This document shows, piece by piece, positions 1-7,405 of a stretch of DNA of 36,843 nucleotides. The DNA is from a virus. The translations under genes and the position numbers were made by a program. The notes under the pieces are model-generated. The model was not told the origin of the DNA and did no database searches. It worked only from the letters and a program-made list of their open reading frames with translations. The stretch's first letter is position 1; each line of letters starts with the position of its first letter. The stretch covers positions 1 to 36,843 of IMG/VR virus record IMGVR_UViG_3300033273_000498, one strand, 5' to 3'.

Positions 1-1371
1 ATTTTTTAAATTTATTGGTGGAAGTTTCTTTCTACCTTTTCTATTCAATTTACCCAATGCTTTAATAATAGGTCCTACCGTTTTTGCGACCCTAATAATA
101 TTTTCTTCAATATATTCATCGTTTAAATTATAATCAATACTCTCTTTCTTAGTTTTGTTACCCCAGTTCTTAGCACCAACTTTACGGCACTTGACTAATG
201 CACCAGATGCATATGCACTTGGCCAAACAGAATAACGTGACTTGACCTTATGATAGCAAGCATCTTTCTTGCCACTACCCTTTCCCTTTATATCTTTACC
301 CTCTTCTACCATCTCACCTTGTGGTTCATAAGAATTTGCCTGAAGACCACTGGTATCCTTAGGTAATTTTGAGTCTACGTCTTTAATGCTTCTAATTGGA
401 CCTTTTGTTCCACGAGGACTACCTTTAGGAGCACCATATCTCTGCAGATCGCCTGGTCTGATCATATCACCATCATCACGATTTCCTTCATCAAGTTGTT
501 CTAAGTCTGCTCTCCAGTTTGAAAATGATGCTTTCATGGTTTTTCTCTTTGGTTTGTCGGTTGCTACGTAAGTTGGTTTTGCTGCATTTCGTTTTGATTG
601 CTGACCCCTATCTTTCTTTTTCTTTCTTCTAGATGCAGATCTTCTTTCTGCAGGTGTCATACTTTCATACTTAGAACGTGACACGCACTTTGGTACACCT
701 TCACCTGGTTCATCACTAGCACAAGTTCCACCTGTTGTGACATTTACCCAACCACCTTTACCATCTTTAGACTTGGATCCTTTGAACCACTTGTGAAGAG
801 TTCCTTCATTCATCTTTCTGAGTTTTTTGATATTTTCCTCAGATTTTTTTAACTGAGATTGTGCCATCGAAATTTCGTGGTCACCTTTCTTTTCTTCTTC
901 CATTGCCTGCTTACGAATAGTAGCAAAGTAAATCTTGGTACCTTCTTCTTTACCATACTGATCAATCATATTCTGCTTCATATCAGATTTATCATACTTT
1001 TTCTTCAGCATGGTGTCCTTCCTCTTTTGAGCAGGACTCATTGTTGCCTCATTTACCTTTTTTCTACCCCGACAGTGTGCTCGCTGAGAGAATCCTTTTG
1101 GATTATCGCAATCGATTGACTTTTTGTACTTTGCACTCCACGCCTCCGATACTCCTCCGCCATTAGAGCCCCCATTAGACCCCCCATTCCCATTTCCATT
1201 GCCATTTGCACCATTTCCGTTGCCATTCTTTTTCGTTTCAGTATCTTCGGACTTTTCTTCTTCTTTACGAAGCCATCCGCCTCCGCCAACATAATATCCC
1301 ATAGGGATTCTCTTACACTTCTTAGAAGAGTAACAGTAGTAATATCCTTTTTTACAGGATTTTTTCGCCAT
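1..1371 (-). CDS. Basic, cysteine-containing mosaic phage protein (C-terminus beyond window)
   Basis: The frame is open for 457 codons from ATG at 1371 to the window edge, so the C-terminus is missing. Its ATG shares one base with the gp16 stop (TGATG), which suggests translational coupling. The protein is rich in Lys and Gly. Visible modules are: an N-terminal Cys/Tyr segment (CKKGYYYCYSSKKCKRIP, residues 6-23); an Asn/Gly/Ser linker (about 50-75); a segment with WSAKYKKSIDC and GFSQRAHCRGRKK (about 78-107); a coiled, charged middle; CVSRSKYESMTPAERRSASR (about 222-241); and a tail with DACYHKVK and VWPSAYASGALVKCRK (about 371-397). I recall such segments recurring in cyanophage and pelagiphage virion or internal proteins (DUF5872-like neighbourhoods), but the function is unknown. 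It is not the large terminase: no Walker A motif is visible. A structural, internal or scaffold-type role is inferred from its position only. Confidence 0.75.
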   Translation of the reverse strand, partial: MAKKSCKKGYYYCYSSKKCKRIPMGYYVGGGGWLRKEEEKSEDTETKKNGNGNGANGNGNGNGGSNGGSNGGGVSEAWSAKYKKSIDCDNPKGFSQRAHCRGRKKVNEATMSPAQKRKDTMLKKKYDKSDMKQNMIDQYGKEEGTKIYFATIRKQAMEEEKKGDHEISMAQSQLKKSEENIKKLRKMNEGTLHKWFKGSKSKDGKGGWVNVTTGGTCASDEPGEGVPKCVSRSKYESMTPAERRSASRRKKKKDRGQQSKRNAAKPTYVATDKPKRKTMKASFSNWRADLEQLDEGNRDDGDMIRPGDLQRYGAPKGSPRGTKGPIRSIKDVDSKLPKDTSGLQANSYEPQGEMVEEGKDIKGKGSGKKDACYHKVKSRYSVWPSAYASGALVKCRKVGAKNWGNKTKKESIDYNLNDEYIEENIIRVAKTVGPIIKALGKLNRKGRKKLPPINLKN

Positions 1372-1802
1372 CATTTGGAGTCAGACTCATTATTATTTAG
1401 AAAACCTTGCTTCAACAGTTTTGATAATTCTGATGTAGATCCAACAAACAGAGCGTTATTTGTAACGTTATTTGGACCTTTTTTGGTATTATCTTCTTCA
1501 AGATCTTTTAATTTCTTCTGCAAATCTGCTAACTTATCAGTGGTATCTGCAACACTTTTAATTAATTGACCAGCAACTTCATATGCTCTAGGACTTGCAC
1601 TTTCTCCTGCAAGTTCCATAATGCCATTGATTGCTTCTTGTCCTTTTTCAATTAAAGAATATAAATTTGCTCTTGTATATTCATAATCTTTTTTAATATC
1701 ATTCTTCTCCTCTTTTGGAGGAGCAGGTTCCATCGGTTTGGATTCAACAATGCTACTTTCAATGTCAAGTGCGTTGTCAATGGACTCATAATTATTACTC
1801 AT
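1371..1802 (-). CDS. 16: Terminase small subunit, T4 gp16-like
   Basis: This 143-residue protein resembles cyanophage gp16, the small terminase subunit that regulates DNA recognition and the gp17 packaging motor at the portal. T4 gp16 is about 164 residues, so the length is comparable. The N-terminus is acidic and low in complexity. The middle is helical (YEYTRANLYSLIEKGQEAIN), followed by a heptad-rich stretch around residues 85-105 (DTTDKLADLQKKLKDLEEDN) that fits the central coiled coil of small terminases. It starts 5 bases after the gp15 stop and ends overlapping the next gene. Family assignment rests on sequence similarity and on its place after gp13, gp14 and gp15. Confidence 0.85.
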   Translation of the reverse strand: MSNNYESIDNALDIESSIVESKPMEPAPPKEEKNDIKKDYEYTRANLYSLIEKGQEAINGIMELAGESASPRAYEVAGQLIKSVADTTDKLADLQKKLKDLEEDNTKKGPNNVTNNALFVGSTSELSKLLKQGFLNNNESDSK

Positions 1803-1807
1803 AATTA

Positions 1808-2653
1808 TTAGATGTCAGTTTTTCTTGTTGGTGAGAACGTCTTACTATCGCTGAAGAACTCTGTAGTTTCGGAGAAACCAAAATCATCTCCAGGTTCAAG
1901 TAATTTGTGATCTGCTTCGTTAATTACACCATCATTATTTCTATCTATCTTGGATGTTGGTGTAACTGTATAGCGCATCTCACGCTTGGCAGATTTAACA
2001 TCAGTATTGGTGTACATATCAACTTGTACCTTACGGATAAGACCGTCACTGGTATCTGCGATTGGACCAAACAGATAAGTTTTTGCAGTGAATGTTAAAG
2101 TGTGAATTAATGCTCTTCTAGTATCAAAACTTCCTTCATAATCATCCTGGAAACTAACTGATTCCAAGACGATTGGAATATCTCTCTTTTCTCCAATCGA
2201 CTCTACTAAATCGATTGTCAAATTAAAATGTGGTTGAAAATATGGGAGGATTTGTTCCAAGATTTGCAATGAATCGTCATTCAACTTGGATAATACATTG
2301 AGTTCAAAACCGATGTTATATGGAACAGGCATAAACACCTTCTTTGCCTTTGTTCCATCTTCGCAAGTTTTGAATGTTTGAACTAAACTTGATTTTCTAG
2401 TGGAATCATATTGAATAGAAGTCATCTCAAATGACATTCTAGGCATAGTAATTTGAACTGCTTTATTCAGATCTGCTTGTTGGGTAATTCTTGCTAAAAA
2501 CTTTTGACTAGGTCCATATGCAAGAGGAACTTTCATATCAGTAATATCATTTCCAGCACCATCCTGATGCCGAATGTGGATATCATTGAATAGAGTACCA
2601 AAGGCAATAATTGTCTTTCTGACAATTTCGTGGTAATAATAAGTTCCTAACAT
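1808..2653 (-). CDS. 15: Tail sheath stabiliser and completion protein, T4 gp15-like
   Basis: This is a 281-residue homologue of T4 gp15 (about 272 residues), the hexameric ring that caps the finished tail and joins it to the neck. The N-terminus MLGTYYYHEIVRKTIIAFGT and the central MPVPYNIGFELNVLSKLNDD segment are typical of the family. The start codon overlaps the gp14 stop (TAATG), so the two are probably coupled. Near the C-terminus, residues 237-248 (DRNNDGVINEAD) match the EF-hand/dockerin calcium loop pattern, with Asp237, Asn239, Asp241, Gly242, Ile244 and Asp248 in place. I do not recall such a loop in T4 gp15 itself. The last ~30 residues are Ser/Thr-rich. Confidence 0.9.
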   Translation of the reverse strand: MLGTYYYHEIVRKTIIAFGTLFNDIHIRHQDGAGNDITDMKVPLAYGPSQKFLARITQQADLNKAVQITMPRMSFEMTSIQYDSTRKSSLVQTFKTCEDGTKAKKVFMPVPYNIGFELNVLSKLNDDSLQILEQILPYFQPHFNLTIDLVESIGEKRDIPIVLESVSFQDDYEGSFDTRRALIHTLTFTAKTYLFGPIADTSDGLIRKVQVDMYTNTDVKSAKREMRYTVTPTSKIDRNNDGVINEADHKLLEPGDDFGFSETTEFFSDSKTFSPTRKTDI

Positions 2654-4095
2654 TATACTTGTCCAAATGGATTAGATTCAGTGAAATCTAAAATGTCGTC
2701 TGCTTGAGATTCAAATTCATCATTCTCTGTATATTTATTGTATGTATCATCATGGTTGTAAATTTGGACTGGATATGCTGCTCCAGAAGTTTTACCTTTG
2801 ATAGTTTCTCCCGAGAAGAATCCTTTTTGAGTTGATCCAATACTTACATTGGAAACTTTAAGAATGAATGTATCTTGATCCCACTCTTTGACTCTTGCTT
2901 CAGTTTTAGATCTTTCTCCAATAACAATTTCATTAAACAGATATGTTCCAAGACCAGATAATGTCTCTGGATCGGAGATTGTAACAGTTGGTTGTGATGT
3001 ATATCCCCTACCAGCGTCTTGAATATAGATTGCTTGTACAGAGTTCTTACCACTATCATCGAGACCCATTGATGCAATACCAACAGCAACTGTTGCTATT
3101 CCACTTGCTGCTGGTGCAGAAACAGTTACTCTTGCATCGGTGCCATATCCAACACCAATATCAGTCATAGAGAATCTAATTACACCCTGACCTGTAGTTA
3201 CCAGAGATGCAGTTGCTGCTGCTCCAGCACCACCGCCTCCAGTAATTGTGATTGTTGGTGCAACAGTATATCCAGCACCTGCATTTGTAAGAAGAATTTT
3301 TTCAAGACCAGTAACACCACCTTTTGTGGTTAGGAAACCTACGGCAGTTGCATTATCACCAATTTGTCCTGTAGGTGATGATGATATTCCAATTTTAGGT
3401 ACTGAAGTATAACCAGATCCATCATTATTGAGGAAAATTTCTTTAATATATCCACTTGGTACAGATCCTGCAATCTGTGCAACTGCTGTTGCTGTTCTTC
3501 CAACACCAATCAAATTGAGTGTAGTAATAAATCCTTCATCTTGAACTTGAGTATCAACTTCAGCGATTGATGTATCGATAAGTTCATCCTCATATTCAAA
3601 GAGTTCACACTTGAGCATATAAACGTAATTTTTACCTAACTGGTAAAATGGATCTTCGTGCTCAACAAATTTAATTTCAAATAAACGCTGACCAAGAGGA
3701 AAATATACTAAATCTCCTTCTCTTGGTCTGGTAGATGTTGGAAGTTCACTGGTATCTGTTCCATCATCTTGACCTGCCATAAATGGTGCGATGAAATCTT
3801 CAAATCTCTCTTTAGAGACCGTAAGCATCAATTCATCTCTTACACTTACACCAAACTTTGTAAGGATATCTCCCGCTCCAGAATATCCATCAAAGTTGTT
3901 TACATATGCTTCGAGAGCAAAGTTATCATCAAACTTTGAAGTTTGAACTTCTTCAAGGATTGTTTTTCTATTGACGTATTTTCTAGGAATGTATATTACT
4001 TCAACACCGTGAAATCTCAGGTGCTCATTAACCAGATCCTGAACAAGACGCTGCTCAGATGCTGTGCCGCCAAGAAAGAAAGGATTAAGAGCCAT
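2653..4095 (-). CDS. 14: Neck protein, T4 gp14-like, with repeat insertion
   Basis: This is the neck protein that, with gp13, completes the head and forms the tail attachment site. Residues 1-190 carry the conserved core (QRLVQDLVNEHLRFHGVEVI, VRDELMLTVSKERFEDF, REGDLVYFPLGQRLFEIKFV), and the C-terminus ends DILDFTESNPFGQV. At 480 residues it is far longer than T4 gp14 (256). The extra length is mainly residues 200-380, a Gly/Ala/Thr-rich beta-repeat insertion with four GxGYxxxPxVxI units at 226-237, 273-284, 314-325 and 362-373. Start and stop codons overlap the neighbouring gp13 and gp15 genes by one base (TAATG at both junctions), a sign of translational coupling within the late operon. 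Confidence 0.9.
   Translation of the reverse strand: MALNPFFLGGTASEQRLVQDLVNEHLRFHGVEVIYIPRKYVNRKTILEEVQTSKFDDNFALEAYVNNFDGYSGAGDILTKFGVSVRDELMLTVSKERFEDFIAPFMAGQDDGTDTSELPTSTRPREGDLVYFPLGQRLFEIKFVEHEDPFYQLGKNYVYMLKCELFEYEDELIDTSIAEVDTQVQDEGFITTLNLIGVGRTATAVAQIAGSVPSGYIKEIFLNNDGSGYTSVPKIGISSSPTGQIGDNATAVGFLTTKGGVTGLEKILLTNAGAGYTVAPTITITGGGGAGAAATASLVTTGQGVIRFSMTDIGVGYGTDARVTVSAPAASGIATVAVGIASMGLDDSGKNSVQAIYIQDAGRGYTSQPTVTISDPETLSGLGTYLFNEIVIGERSKTEARVKEWDQDTFILKVSNVSIGSTQKGFFSGETIKGKTSGAAYPVQIYNHDDTYNKYTENDEFESQADDILDFTESNPFGQV
2956..3498 (-). repeat. Four-copy GxGYTSxPxVxI beta-module insertion in gp14
   Basis: Codons 200-380 of gp14 encode four diverged units ending GSGYTSVPKIGI, GAGYTVAPTITI, GVGYGTDARVTV and GRGYTSQPTVTI, spaced about 40-50 residues apart and joined by Gly/Ala/Thr-rich strands. 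The T4 protein is shorter by about this length, so the block reads as an insertion in the neck protein. Related units occur in gp7, gp8 and the DUF4815 protein of this window. Confidence 0.8.
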
Positions 4096-4934
4096 TATCC
4101 AATAAAGTCGAGAGGTGGTAATTCATATTCAGTCATCATTCTTCCTTTGATGTCCGCAATTTCTGATTCTGCTTGCTGAAGAATTTCTCCTCCGTTTAAT
4201 TCAATTCCACCAGGAAGTTTAACTCCTCTGAACTTACTCAAGTTTCTACCCCACTGTCTCTTAATAAGTGCAGTAAGATATTGTTTCATCCAACTATCAT
4301 TATAAATTTGGGTAAACGATGCAGGATCTAACGCTCTATAGCATTCTATTACAATAAATTCTCCTGCTGGTTGAGAACCCCAATCAATATCAAGATATAA
4401 TCTATCTTGCCTCTTGTTAAATCTTATTTGCTTATCTGGGGTTAATAAGAAATCAATATCCTCAAGATAAGTCTTAGTCATCGCATATTGAAGAAGTTCA
4501 ACTGAATTGAAATAATAAAGATCGTTCAAAAACAGTTGATATTTGATACTGAACATTCCACCAGAAATGGAACTAGAATCAAATTTGAAAATCTTTTCAA
4601 TGCCGATTACTGAATCGGGAACTTGAATATAATTGGAAGTTTCGTAAAAACTGAAGGTAGTTGCTGTTCCAACTATTGAAGTATTTGCTGTTGTAGTTAC
4701 AATTCCTACACCAGCAGTTCCTTTTGCTTTACCTCTATTTACATCATCCTCTGTGATTTTGTACTTGAGGTACATTTTTTCAACGCCGTCAAAATGACGT
4801 TCATTAAAATATTGAATGGCATCATCAACCAGATCATCAATTTGATCATCATCCACGTTGATTTCCAACACTGGAGCACCAAGTTGACGCAAACAGTAAT
4901 CTATCAGTCCTTGCCTAGTTGATGGTTTTGCCAT
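4095..4934 (-). CDS. 13: Neck protein, T4 gp13-like
   Basis: This is a 279-residue homologue of T4 gp13 (309 residues), the head-completion protein that binds the portal and recruits gp14. The N-terminus LIDYCLRQLGAPVLEINVDD is followed by the DDLVDDAIQYFNERHFDGVE helix and the YLKYKITEDDV strand, the family signature in cyanophages. The C-terminal half contains LALDPASF-like text (YRALDPASFTQIYNDSWMKQ) and a long helix running to residue 265. A Shine-Dalgarno AGAAGG lies about 6 bases before the ATG. The gene begins one base after the preceding small gene stops and overlaps gp14 by one base. Confidence 0.9.
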   Translation of the reverse strand: MAKPSTRQGLIDYCLRQLGAPVLEINVDDDQIDDLVDDAIQYFNERHFDGVEKMYLKYKITEDDVNRGKAKGTAGVGIVTTTANTSIVGTATTFSFYETSNYIQVPDSVIGIEKIFKFDSSSISGGMFSIKYQLFLNDLYYFNSVELLQYAMTKTYLEDIDFLLTPDKQIRFNKRQDRLYLDIDWGSQPAGEFIVIECYRALDPASFTQIYNDSWMKQYLTALIKRQWGRNLSKFRGVKLPGGIELNGGEILQQAESEIADIKGRMMTEYELPPLDFIG

Positions 4935-4935
4935 A

Positions 4936-5121
4936 TTAACCTTCTAATTTTGCTTTGAGGTCTGCGTTTTCTTCAAGCAGAGCATCTATTTGTTCCTTAA
5001 AATCTTGAGACAGAGTTGCCAACTTTGCCTCAAGAAGAACGTTTTGATTTGATACTGCTGCTAATTTAGAATTGTATATCTTAATGAGAACATTAACATC
5101 CACTTCACTTTGATTTTCCAT
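4936..5121 (-). CDS. Small coiled-coil protein, 61 residues
   Basis: The function of this gene is not recognised. The product has regularly spaced hydrophobic residues across nearly its whole length (LIKIYNSKLAAVSNQNVLLE, then LATLSQDFKEQIDALLEENA), which predicts one long amphipathic helix that could form a coiled coil. A good Shine-Dalgarno (TGAGG) overlaps the stop codon of the upstream fibre-like gene. The gene sits between that gene and gp13, one base from gp13, so it is in the late structural operon. A small virion, linker or assembly factor is plausible but inferred only from context. Confidence 0.65.
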   Translation of the reverse strand: MENQSEVDVNVLIKIYNSKLAAVSNQNVLLEAKLATLSQDFKEQIDALLEENADLKAKLEG

Positions 5122-5129
5122 TAGTTACC

Positions 5130-6755
5130 TCAGAAAGTACCCCCGTCAAGTGTTGAAGTCCAGTGGGGCTTATTAGTATATATTACGTTAACAGCACTAG
5201 GAACTGAAGCAAGGTTTGCAATAGATCCTGAAGAACCTTCTTTTCTCAAGTTGTTAGAGGTGTTAAATGTACCTTCAACACCAATCAAACTGACTGTGCT
5301 ACTATTAGTAACACCACTTTCAACAACACCATACGCACCGGTGCTATCTTGTCTAATAATATCACCAGTTGTTGCGGTAATATTTGCACCAAGTGTTAAA
5401 GTATTTTTCGTAACGGCAGTAAGAACTTGTTTAGAAGTAATTACTGGAGATGCAACAGCATTGGTAGATCTTTGAAGACCAGTGCCATCAAAATAAACAA
5501 CACCACCAGTAGAATAATCACCAGATTGATAGTAGATACCTTTGATATCAAGGAATCCCTTCGTTCCTGTGACAACACTATTAACAATAGAAGCATCAGG
5601 AACATAGGTCCATCTTCTGCTGTCGTCAGCGTGAGTTCCGTGGTTATCAGCATCCGCCGCACTATTTGCGATGGAACTGTCTTCCATACCAAAGAAACCA
5701 GTCTTATTGTTTGAAACGCCAGAACTGGTATTGAATGCGAAAGAAATACCTCTATCAGTATTACTATCGTATGCGTGAGTAATTGTTACTTGTTCAGTTG
5801 TTGAAATACCAGCAGTTGAGTTTGCTGACATCGTAACAACTTTAGTTCCCGAATTATATGCGGTAACTGAAGTATTTGTTGGAATGCTTCCGTGAGCAAT
5901 GATATCGCCAGTGTTGATACCAACAACAGAATCCAAAGTAATAACATTGGTTCCACTGGTATGCTCTGCCATCACCGTTCTGGTGCTGGTTACATCACCA
6001 AGATGTAAGATAGCATCATTTAATGTAGAAGTTGTGGAGTTGACTGTAGTAGTCGTACCATCAACTTGAAGGTTACCTTTTACGATTACAGTACCTTCAT
6101 TGCTCAATCCATCGGGATATGGATCAAGGTAAAGAGTATCTCCACTACCTGGTACAGTAGAAATGATGTTATCATCAATTCTTACATTATCAAAGTTTGC
6201 TGCACCATTTACTGTTAAGTCAGTCTGCCAAACCCAACGAGCACCAGTTACTTGTACTGAATCGGTGCCATTTTCATCATACTCAATCTTGGCATTTTTA
6301 TCATCACCAAAAGTCAGAAAAGTATCATCCGGAATAACAACTTCTCCAGATCCGTGTGGATCGAGAACGATGTCTCCATCAGTATCTGTAGATGAAATAG
6401 TATTAGCATCTATTCTTAAGTTGTCAACGTTCCATTGATCAACCTTAAGTGATTCTGCACCACCCAGTCCAGAGTTGGTTGCAGGTGCCATAATGGCAAC
6501 AACACCTCTATCTTGGTTTCTGGTGTTGTGGGATGCCGCTGGAATATTACCAGGGGTATGCTCCATCATGGAGGTATAGTAATAACCACCAACTGGATTC
6601 GCATTAGTTCCATCGTCACCGAGGAACACTCTGTCCTTGTATTGGTTTACTCCTCCGTAACTACCAATACCGGTTACGTATCCAAGTTCACCCCATGCAA
6701 GAGTTGCGGGTTTGTTAGTACCTGAGGATCTTTTGATCCTAATAATACTTGCCAT
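5130..6755 (-). CDS. Fibre-like virion structural protein
   Basis: This is a 541-residue protein of a type common in marine T4-like phages and usually annotated as structural or tail-fibre related. The N-terminus (MASIIRIKRSSGTNKPATLA, then WGELGY and KDRVFLGDDG) is a shared head domain for such proteins. Two related beta modules follow: LRIDANTISSTDTDGDIVLD with GSGEVVIPDD (about residues 113-145), and VRIDDNIISTVPGSGDTLYL with GTVIVKGNLQVDGTT (about 195-238). The remainder is Ser/Thr/Gly-rich beta sequence containing ITLDSVVGINTGDII-type repeats. A strong Shine-Dalgarno (GGAGG) precedes the ATG, and the gene starts one base after the 75-residue gene. It could be a whisker or collar fibre in place of T4 wac, but no trimeric coiled coil is seen. 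Confidence 0.75.
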   Translation of the reverse strand: MASIIRIKRSSGTNKPATLAWGELGYVTGIGSYGGVNQYKDRVFLGDDGTNANPVGGYYYTSMMEHTPGNIPAASHNTRNQDRGVVAIMAPATNSGLGGAESLKVDQWNVDNLRIDANTISSTDTDGDIVLDPHGSGEVVIPDDTFLTFGDDKNAKIEYDENGTDSVQVTGARWVWQTDLTVNGAANFDNVRIDDNIISTVPGSGDTLYLDPYPDGLSNEGTVIVKGNLQVDGTTTTVNSTTSTLNDAILHLGDVTSTRTVMAEHTSGTNVITLDSVVGINTGDIIAHGSIPTNTSVTAYNSGTKVVTMSANSTAGISTTEQVTITHAYDSNTDRGISFAFNTSSGVSNNKTGFFGMEDSSIANSAADADNHGTHADDSRRWTYVPDASIVNSVVTGTKGFLDIKGIYYQSGDYSTGGVVYFDGTGLQRSTNAVASPVITSKQVLTAVTKNTLTLGANITATTGDIIRQDSTGAYGVVESGVTNSSTVSLIGVEGTFNTSNNLRKEGSSGSIANLASVPSAVNVIYTNKPHWTSTLDGGTF

Positions 6756-6756
6756 G

Positions 6757-6984
6757 TCAGAAATTTCCTCCGTTGATGTCTAAATTCTGCGTTGCGCCTG
6801 GCGTCAGGGTAAGTGTTGCTTCCCATTTTCTAATGCTGCTGTTGTAAACAAGCACCATACCATTTTGCAAGTTAGAAGCACTAACATCACTGAGTTCCGC
6901 CAAAGAGAGACCCTGGGCACCCGCAAGTGAAGATATAACTTTTACTGCTGGTTGTTGACCTACTCTGACTTTAATTTCAGCCAT
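6757..6984 (-). CDS. Small virion-associated protein, 75 residues
   Basis: The start is MAEIKVRVGQQPAVKVISSL and the centre reads LAELSDVSASNLQNGMVLVY followed by W-E-A-T, a short beta motif also used as a fibre-domain repeat in marine phages (LSDVxxxxxxxGxxLxYN). The gene is the first one downstream of a perfect late promoter about 30 bases upstream, and it is joined to the 541-residue fibre-like gene with one base between stop and start. A role as a fibre adaptor or structural accessory is likely but inferred. No Shine-Dalgarno is obvious before the ATG. Confidence 0.65.
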   Translation of the reverse strand: MAEIKVRVGQQPAVKVISSLAGAQGLSLAELSDVSASNLQNGMVLVYNSSIRKWEATLTLTPGATQNLDINGGNF

Positions 6985-7012
6985 TTATAATGTACAGATC
7001 AGGATGTAAATA

Positions 7013-7020
7013 TATTTATA
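7013..7020 (-). promoter_or_regulatory. T4-type late promoter TATAAATA
   Basis: The minus strand reads TATAAATA exactly, the T4 and cyanophage late promoter -10 element recognised by gp55 with gp33/gp45. It lies 29 bases upstream of the 75-residue gene and overlaps the stop region of the preceding small gene. It probably drives the fibre-like gene and gp13 to gp16. Confidence 0.8.
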
Positions 7021-7195
7021 TTCCTTCAAGTCCCAATCCAGAAACAACTTCTTGTTGCTTCAAATAGAGTTTTGCATAAGATTTTGCAATATCTCTCATT
7101 ACAGAAATGCTATCACAACTATCAAGTTCATTTGCAATTTTCTGATATGCAAATTCTTTTGAAAGACCATTCAGTTTGATGTCATCTGGGTCCAT
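7016..7195 (-). CDS. Conserved small helical protein, 59 residues
   Basis: The start is set at MDPDDIKLNGLSKEFAYQKI because AAGGAG lies 8 bases upstream of this ATG; an in-frame ATG 12 codons earlier would overlap the preceding gene more deeply and lacks such a site. The protein is helical and charged (NELDSCDSISVMRDIAKSYA then KLYLKQQEVV). Similar proteins recur beside structural genes in T4-like cyanophages as hypotheticals. It overlaps the upstream gene by 14 bases. The function is unknown. Confidence 0.65.
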   Translation of the reverse strand: MDPDDIKLNGLSKEFAYQKIANELDSCDSISVMRDIAKSYAKLYLKQQEVVSGLGLEGI

Positions 7196-7403
7196 TAGTA
7201 AGCTCCTTGAGTAAAGATTTGATTTCTTCAATATCTTTCTTTAGTATATCAAGTTCTTCCCGTTCTGTCTGCCTCCTTTGCTTCATTCTCATGTAATGAG
7301 AATACCCAGATGTATCGGTATTAACAATAGCACCTGTTTCTCTATCCCTATAGAGGTTGGTATGACCCTCTACAGGGATTAGATCTTCCTTTGGAATTTC
7401 CAT
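7182..7403 (-). CDS. Conserved small phage protein with NLYRD..TGAIVNTDTSGY motif
   Basis: This 73-residue protein starts two bases after the stop of the giant DUF4815 gene (TAATTATG). The N-terminal half contains NLYRDRETGAIVNTDTSGY, a pattern I recognise from many small hypothetical proteins of cyanophages and pelagiphages. The C-terminal half (REELDILKKDIEEIKSLLKE) is a clear amphipathic helix, probably a coiled coil. A small virion or assembly role is likely from its place in the structural operon, but no biochemical function is known to me. Confidence 0.7.
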   Translation of the reverse strand: MEIPKEDLIPVEGHTNLYRDRETGAIVNTDTSGYSHYMRMKQRRQTEREELDILKKDIEEIKSLLKELTNGPR

Positions 7404-7405
7404 AA

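Noticed and set aside
1053-1292. 79-residue minus-strand reading frame with many Met codons
   Set aside because: It is an out-of-frame shadow of the GN/GS linker of the left-edge gene, which is open across the whole 1371 bases.
2733-2740. AATAAATA late-promoter-like sequence within gp14
   Set aside because: It has two mismatches by type, lies inside coding sequence, and no gene start follows at a suitable distance.
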